Assembly: GCA_002311645.1 (NCBI GenBank) | Contig: DBYW01000041.1 | Location: 68,101 to 74,662 of the forward strand | Length of the DNA: 6,562 bases | Source: Bacteroidales bacterium UBA1176 | GTDB taxonomy: Bacteria > Bacteroidota > Bacteroidia > Bacteroidales > WCHB1-69 | Reading direction: 5' to 3' | Shown here: in pieces, positions 1 to 5,448 of the stretch | Position numbering within the stretch: position 1 is the stretch's first letter | Layout of the letters: the number at the start of each line of letters is the position of its first letter | Made by a program: the position numbers and the translations under genes | Notes under the pieces: generated by a model | What the model saw: the letters and a program-made list of their open reading frames with translations, nothing else | What the model was told of the DNA's origin: nothing | Database searches by the model: none

Positions 1-521
1 CCGATGTCGAAATGCAGGTATTTGTTCACAATCTTGGCCAGGATGTCCAGGCCGCCGGTGGAGGCGTTGATCTTGAAGAGGACCGACTGGGCCGCGCTCA
101 GCAACAATACAAAGCAGACCAGATCGAACCAGATGTCGCCCATAATGGAAGGGATAGCCCCATCGGTGCGGATGAAATTCTCATAGGGGAAATAGGTCTC
201 CAGCACGCGCATCATCGGACCGAGAATCAGAGCCGTATAGACCGTCTTGGCACCGAACTCCTTGCCTATCAGAAAGTAGGCCAGCACAAGCAGGATAGCA
301 TTGATGACCAGGATGACCGTGGAAACAGGCAGAGCCACGCCGAAGAGGCTTTCCGACACGCCGCTCACCACGATGGAGAGACCGGAGATGGTGCCGATAA
401 TCAGCTTGCTGGGCACCAGGAAATAATAGACGGCGCAGGCCGTAATCATCATCCCTATGGTCATAATCAGGAGTTCAATCCAGAACTTTTTTGTCTTCAA
501 AATGGCTAACACATTACTCAT
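1..521 (-). CDS. YitT-family integral membrane protein, N-terminal part
   Basis: Reading the minus strand from ATG at 521-519 gives about 173 uninterrupted residues that run off the left edge, so the C-terminus is missing. The protein opens MSNVLAILKTKKFWIELLIM and is strongly hydrophobic. Membrane segments are visible at about residues 12-32 (ending in a YYFLVPSKL stretch), 36-60, 65-85, 95-110 and 125-150, followed by NASTGGLDILAKI. A glycine-rich GTISGLSIV stretch after the first helix and a later TGGLDILA motif are typical of the YitT/DUF161 family, whose members usually add a soluble C-terminal DUF2179 domain; that part lies outside the window. The family sits in the cytoplasmic membrane and its transport role is poorly defined. 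The start is supported by a Bacteroidetes promoter 57 bases upstream. It is transcribed away from the accessory island and is probably ordinary chromosomal flank. Confidence 0.85.
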   Translation of the reverse strand, partial: MSNVLAILKTKKFWIELLIMTIGMMITACAVYYFLVPSKLIIGTISGLSIVVSGVSESLFGVALPVSTVILVINAILLVLAYFLIGKEFGAKTVYTALILGPMMRVLETYFPYENFIRTDGAIPSIMGDIWFDLVCFVLLLSAAQSVLFKINASTGGLDILAKIVNKYLHFDI

Positions 522-577
522 AAGATATTTATTTTTAATTGGTTATAATCAAAAGAAGGTTCATCCGAACGCGGGTG

Positions 578-606
578 CAAAGGTACATTTTTTACAGTCT
601 CTACAA
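578..606 (-). promoter_or_regulatory. Bacteroidetes-type promoter of the YitT gene
   Basis: On the minus strand TACCTTTG (585-578) matches the -7 consensus TAnnTTTG. A TTG lies at 606-604, 18 bases upstream, matching the -33 element. Transcription would start near 570, giving a leader of about 50 bases before the ATG at 521. Confidence 0.7.
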
Positions 607-611
607 GGCAA

Positions 612-758
612 GCGGGCAATGTGCTCTATCGCGCCCGACGCTGGGGACGTTACTACGTGCTCAAGGGCCTCGCACCCGAGCACCGCGACGCCCCCTCCTG
701 CCGCGAGTTTCTCTCCAAAGAGTACCAAATCGGCGTGCAGCTCGACCTTAATATTTGA
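612..758 (+). pseudogene. Remnant of a Ser/Thr protein kinase N-lobe
   Basis: One plus-strand frame reads AGNVLYRARRWGRYYVLKGL, then APEHRDAPSCREFLSKEYQI and GVQLDLNI, ending at TGA 756-758. This resembles the start of a eukaryotic-type kinase domain as found in Bacteroidetes. GNVLYRA would be the end of the glycine-rich loop, the lysine of YYVLK the ATP-contacting lysine of subdomain II, and the glutamate of SKEYQIG the helix-C glutamate. QLDLNI looks like an eroded form of the usual LDHPNI. Everything after this point is missing and there is no start codon in frame just before it; the frame is open back to 549 but that part is not kinase-like. The piece is much richer in G+C than the sequence to its right, which suggests the break is a deletion or insertion boundary. 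Recognition is by motif only; a chance open frame is possible. Confidence 0.45.
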
Positions 759-773
759 CAATTACCATTATAT

Positions 774-849
774 ATTTTGACCCTTGATAAAAACGGGAGC
801 AGAAAGCGCCATCCTATGAATCGCATAGCCTATTAAAATGGGTCAAAAT
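774..849. repeat. 10-bp inverted repeat enclosing small hairpins
   Basis: ATTTTGACCC (774-783) is exactly inverted as GGGTCAAAAT (840-849). Inside lies a perfect 5-bp stem, CTATG (814-818) with CATAG (824-828). CGCCAT (807-812) also pairs with ATGGCG (855-860) just outside the right arm. It could be a small non-autonomous mobile element or remnant, or a folded untranslated RNA. I see no clear target-site duplication and no transposase. Confidence 0.35.
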
Positions 850-1097
850 GTGTTATGGCGGTTTGGCGGGAAAGTTTTTATTTTGCGAGTGGAGAAAGAA
901 AAGCGTCTGCAAAATGTAAATTACAAATTTTATGATCTTATGGCGACAAATCAATCGTTCAGAAACAAATTCGCTTTCGGCAAGCGCATAGAAATAAAGT
1001 GTTACTTTTTATGAATATCTGAACTTAATTTTCAGACAAAAAGCTTATATATAGGTGTAAAAGCTAACAAAAACAATTTCATCAAAACCAATCAATC
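850..1097. other. AT-rich gene-free stretch upstream of the island
   Basis: With the inverted repeat before it, this completes the gene-free run 759-1097. I find no convincing coding frame. A weak -7-like TACTTTTT at 1003-1010 is the best promoter candidate for the gene at 1098, but it lacks the final G and has only TTC near the -33 position. A 5-bp stem, CGCTT (972-976) with AAGCG (982-986), lies just upstream of it. The final 30 bases are A/C-rich, as is usual for Bacteroidales leaders. Confidence 0.4.
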
Positions 1098-1829
1098 ATG
1101 TCCCAAACAACCTTCGCCCAACAAGTCTTGAACGACATTCACGACTTTCTGAATCAGAACACCAAAGTGTTCGCCAACGAACGCGATTTACAAATGAATC
1201 TGGCGGTTTATCTGAAAAGCGTGAAACACTATGACATCGAAGTGGAATACCACGTGCCGTCGGGTGTTATCGACACACTTCTGCCGCAAACCCTGCCAGA
1301 GAGATGCACCTATTACCCTTGGCTTCAACCCAACAGCGACAAACCACAGGAGATGTACGTGGATATTGTGGTCAGCAACGGGGAGGAATACGTGCCCATT
1401 GAGCTGAAGTACAAAAAGAAGGAGCTGAGAGGCGATGTGGAGCTGTTCGGGCAGAACATGGGCACGGGCGTCATCCTGAAGGGTGATGGTGCGCACGACT
1501 TTGGACGGTACGGCTTTTGGAAGGATGCGCGCAGAACGGAGCTCCTGGTCAAATCGTTTGAGAAAGTCAAGAACGGCATCGTCCTGTTTGTCACCAACGA
1601 CGAATCCTACAAGACGTCTTCCACGACGGACACCAACAGCGAGCATCTCGCCATGGGTGAAGGCACCGGCACGTATCACAAGGGCACGAACTGCTGCTGG
1701 CCGTTCAACCCTCTGATGACAGACTCCTACAAATCCTGCCCGAATTTCAAGCTGGAGTACGAACACGATGTAAACTGGAACGAATACACATTCGAAAGAT
1801 TTTCTTTCTATTGCGCGGAGGTGCTTGTG
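1098..1829 (+). repeat. Gene-scale direct repeat, left copy
   Basis: This segment is the left copy of a 732-base duplication whose right copy is 3820-4551. Similarity begins at the start codon and ends at the GTG codon just before the stop of copy 1; flanking sequence outside these limits does not align except for a short match further downstream (see 1851-1863). Several stretches of about 30-40 bases are identical, for example around 1348-1387 against 4070-4109, while both ends are more diverged. Confidence 0.85.
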
Positions 1830-1832
1830 TAA
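1098..1832 (+). CDS. PD-(D/E)XK nuclease-like protein, short duplicate (copy 1)
   Basis: This 244-residue protein belongs to no family I can name, but its N-terminal half has the layout of a PD-(D/E)XK nuclease. A helix contains NERDLQMNLAVYL with E28, the strand YVDIVV carries D89, and the strand VPIELKYK carries E102 and K104. These are candidate metal-binding and catalytic residues. The rest contains conserved aromatic and glycine stretches such as FGRYGFW and a CCWPFNP motif (around 197-205). It aligns without gaps to residues 1-244 of the protein at 3820-5271 (205 of 244 identical by eye). It then stops at TAA, whereas that relative continues for 239 more residues, so it is either truncated or a natural single-domain version. 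The ATG at 1098 matches the start of the longer copy, and the upstream bases of the two copies are unrelated. The stop overlaps the ATG of a small open frame (TAATG). Nuclease activity is inferred from motifs only. Confidence 0.8.
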   Translation: MSQTTFAQQVLNDIHDFLNQNTKVFANERDLQMNLAVYLKSVKHYDIEVEYHVPSGVIDTLLPQTLPERCTYYPWLQPNSDKPQEMYVDIVVSNGEEYVPIELKYKKKELRGDVELFGQNMGTGVILKGDGAHDFGRYGFWKDARRTELLVKSFEKVKNGIVLFVTNDESYKTSSTTDTNSEHLAMGEGTGTYHKGTNCCWPFNPLMTDSYKSCPNFKLEYEHDVNWNEYTFERFSFYCAEVLV

Positions 1833-1850
1833 TGATGGCTAATCTAAAAG

Positions 1851-1863
1851 GTCTCGGCCAGAA
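1851..1863 (+). repeat. Short repeat downstream of copy 1
   Basis: GTCTCGGCCAGAA here is identical to 5366-5378. Including the preceding A-run, 17 of 18 bases match (1846-1863 against 5361-5378). It lies 19 bases after the stop of copy 1 and 95 bases after the stop of copy 2. Confidence 0.6.
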
Positions 1864-1920
1864 TGCAGAACAAGCTGCTGCGGCAGTTGGAAAGGGTATC
1901 ATAGTCCTTTCTAAATTTTT

Positions 1921-1951
1921 TTGCAATGGGATTATAAAATTTATACCTTTG
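1921..1951 (+). promoter_or_regulatory. Bacteroidetes-type promoter for the 1999 gene cluster
   Basis: TTG at 1921-1923, within a run of T's, is followed after 20 bases by TACCTTTG (1944-1951), a full match to the TAnnTTTG -7 box. Transcription should start near 1957, leaving an A/C-rich leader of about 40 bases before the ATG at 1999. It may drive the genes at 1999, 2630 and 3251 together, since no other strong promoter is seen between them. Confidence 0.75.
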
Positions 1952-1998
1952 CGTTTTCAAAAACATACAAACAATAACAACAAATAAAGAACAAGATT

Positions 1999-2550
1999 AT
2001 GGGATGGTTTAGCAGAAACAACAACGACGAGACATCTCGTTACAAGAAAGAAGCCTCTATCGGAAATCTTACCATTGGCATCCGTCCTGACAACAGTGTG
2101 GAACTGATACTCGACGGTAAGATTTATAACGGCAATGTGATGCGAGTTTTACGCGATGAGGTTGCCCCGAAGGTTGGACTCAGTGTGGATCCCCGTTGGA
2201 GCACCCACCAGCTCGGGAGCAAACTTGTGGACTTCATCAATGAGGATGACGGTGCTTCTTCAAGTAGTCGCAAAATTTTCAGAATCACATATCATTACTG
2301 GGCGATTCCGAGGGGGCTCGTGGTGGAAGCGGACACGCTGGACGAGGCCATGAAAAAAGCACGCGACTTGATAAGAAGCGGCCATGACAGTTGGGAAGAC
2401 ACAGAAACGGAGGAATGTTTTGACCACATGTCCATCGAGCAAGCTATTATAGATGATAATAATGAGGATGACTATCCTGATTGGGACTACCTCGGTGACA
2501 CCAAATCCAATATTGAATCTTGGAAAGGAGAAAAGTACGAGAAACTTTAG
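1999..2550 (+). CDS. Small acidic protein of unknown function, putative nuclease partner
   Basis: The 183-residue product opens MGWFSRNNND and has no signal peptide or membrane segment, so it is probably cytoplasmic. Residues 20-83 look like one small domain: beta strands (NLTIGIRPDNSVELILDG) followed by helices containing VMRVLRDEVAP and a WSTHQLGSKLVDFI stretch that might be a winged-helix-like unit. A serine linker (87-90) leads to a second module: strand FRITYHYW, strand GLVVEADT, then helix LDEAMKKARDLI. This strand-strand-helix pattern recalls DpnD/PcfM-like small domains, though I cannot confirm it. The tail (about 132-170) is rich in Asp/Glu. A strong promoter lies directly upstream, and a nuclease-like gene follows 79 bases later, which suggests the two work together, for example as regulator, specificity factor or inhibitor. 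That role is inference. Confidence 0.75.
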   Translation: MGWFSRNNNDETSRYKKEASIGNLTIGIRPDNSVELILDGKIYNGNVMRVLRDEVAPKVGLSVDPRWSTHQLGSKLVDFINEDDGASSSSRKIFRITYHYWAIPRGLVVEADTLDEAMKKARDLIRSGHDSWEDTETEECFDHMSIEQAIIDDNNEDDYPDWDYLGDTKSNIESWKGEKYEKL

Positions 2551-2584
2551 GGACAGAATCGTCTGGAAATTACAACGGAGTAAG

Positions 2585-2606
2585 CCGAAAATCCGGAAAA
2601 GAGTAG
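2585..2606 (+). repeat. 22-base intergenic repeat, copy A
   Basis: CCGAAAATCC, then G, then GAAAAGAGTAG matches 3213-3234 at 21 of 22 positions. It ends 23 bases before the ATG at 2630. In one frame both copies read RKS-x-KE followed by a stop, so it could be the tail of a lost coding region; it could also be a shared leader element. Confidence 0.6.
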
Positions 2607-2629
2607 GTGAAAAGAATGAAAATAAGAAC

Positions 2630-3163
2630 ATGAGAAACTTTTTTAACAGAGCTTCTGGTTTGGAAAAACTGATTCAAATCGTTAGAGAGTCTTGGAATCA
2701 TCTTGCTGAAAATATTGCAAGTGGGAAAATATGTATTAATAATGAGGCAGACTTGGAACTCGAACTGGGTTACCTTTTGAAGAAAAAAGGACTGTATGTT
2801 GGTAGTCAACATCCCGCTATCTTGAACAAAAGTACAAGTAAGACTGCATCTGGAAAAGCTAAGGTTGATCTATATACAACACTTTCTGATAGACAAGGCG
2901 ATTATACGGCAGCCATTGAGATGAAATGGCCTCACGATCATATGCCTAAAGATTATAGAATTGAAATTCTTAATGACATTGAAAATCTTGAGGCCTATAT
3001 TAAAGATGGTATTGCAGACGTTGGTTTCGCATTGGTATATACAAAAGAGAGAAGCTATCTGGATGACAATCATGAAGTGAAAATCAACAGCACTGGGCAC
3101 CAAACCGATTGGCTCACCTTTAACGACGAACAAGAATGTTTCCTGACCATTTTGGTAAACTAA
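2630..3163 (+). CDS. PD-(D/E)XK nuclease-like protein, compact type
   Basis: The 177-residue protein starts at MRNFFNRASG. I chose ATG 2630 because the longer frame from 2453 overlaps the preceding gene by about 100 bases and its first 59 residues are basic and low-complexity. Residues 10-55 are helical and contain NNEADLELELGYLL (E39). After a loop with HPAIL, strand AKVDLYT carries D80 and strand YTAAIEMKW carries E97 and K99. Helix IEILNDIENLEAYI and strand VGFALVYTKE follow. This is the usual order of a PD-(D/E)XK core, as in restriction-type and DNA-repair nucleases, with the essential residues apparently intact. Its E-x-D-L helix resembles the NERDL helix of copy 1, but overall similarity is low. 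It lies 79 bases after the 1999 gene and 87 before the 3251 gene, all in one direction. Its composition is clearly more A+T-rich than the duplicated genes on either side. Confidence 0.78.
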   Translation: MRNFFNRASGLEKLIQIVRESWNHLAENIASGKICINNEADLELELGYLLKKKGLYVGSQHPAILNKSTSKTASGKAKVDLYTTLSDRQGDYTAAIEMKWPHDHMPKDYRIEILNDIENLEAYIKDGIADVGFALVYTKERSYLDDNHEVKINSTGHQTDWLTFNDEQECFLTILVN

Positions 3164-3177
3164 CAAACCTCAATCAC

Positions 3178-3234
3178 ATGAAAGAGAATCCGTCCGATGA
3201 GCATAGGAAAGCCCGAAAATCCAGAAAAGAGTAG
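3178..3234 (+). CDS. Possible 18-residue leader peptide
   Basis: ATG 3178 to TAG 3234 encodes MKENPSDEHRKARKSRKE, a very basic and acidic mix. It starts 14 bases after the preceding stop and ends 16 bases before the ATG at 3251. Its last codons are the 22-base repeat also found at 2585-2606, where the same RKS-x-KE-stop reading exists but without a start codon nearby. It may be a leader peptide or the tail of a deleted gene; chance is quite possible. Confidence 0.2.
   Translation: MKENPSDEHRKARKSRKE
3213..3234 (+). repeat. 22-base intergenic repeat, copy B
   Basis: Second copy of the element at 2585-2606, differing only at its eleventh base (A here, G there). It ends 16 bases before the ATG at 3251, a placement similar to that of copy A relative to its gene. 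Confidence 0.6.
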
Positions 3235-3250
3235 CTAAAAAAACAATATT

Positions 3251-3655
3251 ATGGCATTAATAAAAAGATGGAAACGTCGCAAAAGTGTTGTTGAAATCGA
3301 ATTTATGATTGGCGACAAAGTATGGTTTACCCCCAAAGGAGAAAAAGAAGCAATATCCGGAGAAGTCATTCGTATCCAAGCAGATGTCAAACGCTTCAAC
3401 AAAAAAACGATAGGTGACGTGAAATACACTATTGTAGATGATGTGTATGGTGAATGTTTCGACGTTTCTTACGACAACGTGTATTCTAAAAAGTATGAAG
3501 CAGAAGGTTTTTATAAATTTGAGTGTCGGGTTTATTTCACATCTAACGCTTATCAACGAGAAACAGTATTTGCCAAAAACCCCAAAGATGCTGAAGAGAT
3601 GATAAAGCAGAGGTGTCCGAATGTGTATAATGTTGAATATGACTCCTATGAGTAG
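3251..3655 (+). CDS. Small two-domain protein of unknown function, putative nuclease partner
   Basis: The product has 134 residues, a basic start (LIKRWKRRK) and no membrane segment. Residues 14-80 are almost all beta strand: IEFMIGDKVWFTPKG, SGEVIRIQAD, KYTIVDDVYG, FDVSYDNVYSKK. This suggests an SH3- or Tudor-like small barrel of the kind that binds nucleic acid or protein. Residues 87-134 form a second unit: strand FYKFECRVYFTS, strand ETVFAKNP, helix KDAEEMIKQR and a short final strand YNVEYDSYE. That second unit resembles residues 92-128 of the 1999 protein in order and spacing (aromatic strand, V-x-A strand, then a helix beginning D-A/E-A). It follows the compact nuclease gene by 87 bases and precedes the long duplicate by 164 bases. 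Codon use is A+T-rich, like the gene before it. No specific function can be assigned. Confidence 0.72.
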   Translation: MALIKRWKRRKSVVEIEFMIGDKVWFTPKGEKEAISGEVIRIQADVKRFNKKTIGDVKYTIVDDVYGECFDVSYDNVYSKKYEAEGFYKFECRVYFTSNAYQRETVFAKNPKDAEEMIKQRCPNVYNVEYDSYE

Positions 3656-3819
3656 ATTGTGAAACTCTCCATCAACCTACCCTATCACAAGATCTTATAA
3701 GGCAAAACGTCTCATCCCCCTGCCAATGCGCTTTGGACAAGGTGTTTATAACTTTTTTTAGGTTATTCACTTAAATATACAACTAACCAAGGTATATAAG
3801 AAGGATAAAACTAAAAAAC

Positions 3820-4551
3820 ATGTTACAAACAACCTTCACCCAACAAGTCTTAAACGACATTCATGAATTTCTGAACCAGAACACCAAAGTGTTCACCAAC
3901 AAGCGCGATTTTCAGATGAACTTAGCAGTTTATCTGAAATGTGTGAGACATTATGACGTCGAAGTGGAATATCACGTGCCATCGTACATTCTATCCACCC
4001 TTATTCCGCAAACCCTGCCAGAGAGATGCACCTATTATCCTTGGCTCCAGGGCAACAGCGACAAGCCGCAGGAGATGTACGTGGATATTGTGGTCAGCAA
4101 CGGGGAGGAACACGTGCCCATTGAACTGACATACAAGAAGAAGGAACTGAAAGGCGATGTGGAGCTGTTCGGGCAGAACATAGGTACGGGCGTTATCCTG
4201 AAGGACGATGGTGCGCACGACTTCGGCCGGTACGAGTTTTGGAAGGATGTGCGCAGAACAGAGCTTCTGGTCAAGTCGTTCGAGAATGTCAAGAACGGCA
4301 TCGTACTGTTTGTCACCAACGACGAATCCTACAAGACGGCTTCCGTGGCAGGCACCAACAGCGAGCATCTCGCCATGGGTGAAGGCACCGACACGTATCA
4401 CAAGGGCACGAACTGCTGCTGGCCGTTCAACCCGCTGATGACAGACACCTACAAATCCTGCCCGAGTTTCAAATTGGAGAACGAACATGATGTGAACTGG
4501 AACGGCTACACCTTCAGTGGGGTTGGTTTCCACTGTGCGGATGTGATTGTG
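3820..4551 (+). repeat. Gene-scale direct repeat, right copy
   Basis: Right copy of the 732-base duplication described at 1098-1829. The aligned part keeps the same length with no insertion or deletion, which argues that both copies stayed under coding constraint after duplication. Confidence 0.85.
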
Positions 4552-5271
4552 CATGGCGCCATGACATCTCAGGAGTCTCTTGACAAATATGGTGAGGCCA
4601 CCATGCACACATTTCGCGTGAATATAGACACGTATGCCACATACGTAAGCTTTACCGACACGGTGGAAGATTATTATCAGAAAGGAAACGAGCACTATTC
4701 GTCAAAGAAAGAATACATCCAATATGTCAAAGACTCTTTGGATAATGACGATGCGCTGGAAGAGATATTCGGTCTTGATGATGACGATGATCCTTGGTAT
4801 GATGTGGACATCTACGGCGACTTTATTCTCCCCAAAGACATCCCCAACACCCCGTTTTCGCTGGAAGTCCTCGATGAAAATGAACAAGTGGTTTTTTCAT
4901 CGAAGAATATCCTCGACTTTAGCAAGGACTTGCATTTTAAGGAAGAGTTACGCCATTTCGACGGATTGCAGCTTGTCACGCAAGGCCTCACACGATGCTG
5001 GTATGAGTTCACCATTCAGGACACGGAATTCCGTCCCGAGAAGTTCCAGTTCAAAGCGGCAAAAGCGTATTGGAAGAAAAACGCCAACGAATTCCCGATA
5101 GCCCTTTACGAGGCAACATACGACAACAAGCCCTTTGATTGTTCACATATGACTGGCGACGACAAGGGTTATTTCTGCCGCGAACTGGTGGAGGCAGACC
5201 AAAACGGATGGAACATTCTCGCATCGGTCCAGTTCGATCAATGGGTCCGCGAAATGTTGTTGACGAAATAG
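3820..5271 (+). CDS. Long duplicate of the nuclease-like protein with altered active site (copy 2)
   Basis: The 483-residue product aligns over residues 1-244 with copy 1 (about 84% identity by eye). It keeps D89 and E102, but the helix-A glutamate is K28 (AAG, against GAA in copy 1) and the expected catalytic lysine of the E-x-K motif is T104 (IELTYK; ACA, against AAG in copy 1). If this is a PD-(D/E)XK fold, catalysis is probably lost or reduced. Residues 245-483 are unique to this copy. They comprise a segment TFRVNIDTYATYVSF, an Asp/Glu-rich stretch at about 307-335 (including five consecutive Asp), beta-rich sequence with FSLEVLDENEQVVFSS, and an aromatic C-terminal region with AAKAYWKKNANEFP and GWNILASVQF. 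I do not recognise this part. The 164-base leader has no full TAnnTTTG box; TAACTTTT (3752-3759) is the nearest match. A bidirectional terminator lies about 120 bases downstream. It may be a decoy, regulator or structural subunit, or simply a decaying gene. Confidence 0.82.
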   Translation: MLQTTFTQQVLNDIHEFLNQNTKVFTNKRDFQMNLAVYLKCVRHYDVEVEYHVPSYILSTLIPQTLPERCTYYPWLQGNSDKPQEMYVDIVVSNGEEHVPIELTYKKKELKGDVELFGQNIGTGVILKDDGAHDFGRYEFWKDVRRTELLVKSFENVKNGIVLFVTNDESYKTASVAGTNSEHLAMGEGTDTYHKGTNCCWPFNPLMTDTYKSCPSFKLENEHDVNWNGYTFSGVGFHCADVIVHGAMTSQESLDKYGEATMHTFRVNIDTYATYVSFTDTVEDYYQKGNEHYSSKKEYIQYVKDSLDNDDALEEIFGLDDDDDPWYDVDIYGDFILPKDIPNTPFSLEVLDENEQVVFSSKNILDFSKDLHFKEELRHFDGLQLVTQGLTRCWYEFTIQDTEFRPEKFQFKAAKAYWKKNANEFPIALYEATYDNKPFDCSHMTGDDKGYFCRELVEADQNGWNILASVQFDQWVREMLLTK

Positions 5272-5365
5272 AATTCAATATGCTATAACAGAGTAAGTTC
5301 AACAGAACGAGGAAGGTGTCGCCTTATACTATCCCACGCACTGCGCTTTTGCGCCACATCAAAAA

Positions 5366-5378
5366 GTCTCGGCCAGAA
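5366..5378 (+). repeat. Short repeat downstream of copy 2
   Basis: GTCTCGGCCAGAA is identical to 1851-1863. Here it lies in non-coding sequence before the terminator. It may mark an ancestral segment that followed the nuclease-like gene before the copies diverged. Confidence 0.6.
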
Positions 5379-5391
5379 CCCCTTGACCATT

Positions 5392-5433
5392 AAAAAAAAG
5401 TAGGATAAGCGCCTCTTATCTCACTTTTTTTTT
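5392..5433. terminator. Bidirectional intrinsic terminator
   Basis: An A-run (5392-5399) and GT precede the stem GATAAG (5404-5409), loop CGCCT, and CTTATC (5415-5420). AC and nine T's (5425-5433) follow. The A- and T-runs extend the pairing, and both strands show a stem followed by a T-run. It would end transcription of the 3820 gene on plus and of the DUF2442 gene on minus. Confidence 0.75.
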
Positions 5434-5446
5434 GAGATTTGAGGCG
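5410..5446. repeat. Second hairpin overlapping the terminator
   Basis: CGCCTC-TT-ATCTCA (5410-5423) pairs with TGAGAT-TT-GAGGCG (5433-5446) around a T-rich loop, giving 12 pairs with two T-T mismatches. It shares its left arm with the loop and right arm of the terminator stem, so the two structures cannot form together. Confidence 0.5.
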
Positions 5447-5448
5447 TT

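Larger units (their letters stand above)
1832..1987 (+). pseudogene. Small open frame coupled to copy 1, probably a remnant
   Basis: ATG at 1832-1834 overlaps the TAA of the preceding gene. It opens a 51-codon frame beginning MMANLKGLGQNAEQAAAAVG, which is protein-like (Gly/Ala-rich, helix-forming). After about residue 28 the frame becomes low-complexity and runs through the promoter of the next gene, ending HTNNNNK. I think the first 25 or so codons are the start of a lost gene, cut by rearrangement. The LKGLGQN part recurs at nucleotide level downstream of copy 2 (5366-5378). A genuine small protein cannot be excluded. Confidence 0.3.

Noticed and set aside
12..509. Plus-strand open frame of 165 residues at the left edge
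   Set aside because: It is antisense to the YitT gene, whose minus-strand product has clear membrane segments and family motifs, and its own composition (His, Gln, Asp) is unnatural.
1042..1065. Stem AGCTT/AAGCT upstream of copy 1 as a regulatory hairpin
   Set aside because: Only five pairs with a large AT-rich loop, which is expected by chance in this composition.
1188..1766. Long minus-strand open frame (192 aa) opposite copy 1, and its counterpart at 3991-4695 opposite copy 2
   Set aside because: Both are antisense shadows caused by codon bias in the duplicated gene. They resemble each other only because the sense strands are duplicates, and no promoter precedes them.
2453..2629. Longer start for the compact nuclease-like gene, adding 59 residues
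   Set aside because: It overlaps the end of the 1999 gene by about 100 bases, and the added residues are basic, low-complexity and without motif; ATG 2630 fits the predicted fold.
2585..3234. CRISPR-like array
   Set aside because: There are only two copies of a 22-base repeat about 600 bases apart with a gene between them, and no cas genes.
1098..5271. Composite transposon or insertion sequence explaining the duplication
   Set aside because: No transposase, no matching inverted ends and no target duplications were found; similarity begins at the start codon and stops near a codon boundary, more like gene duplication or recombination.
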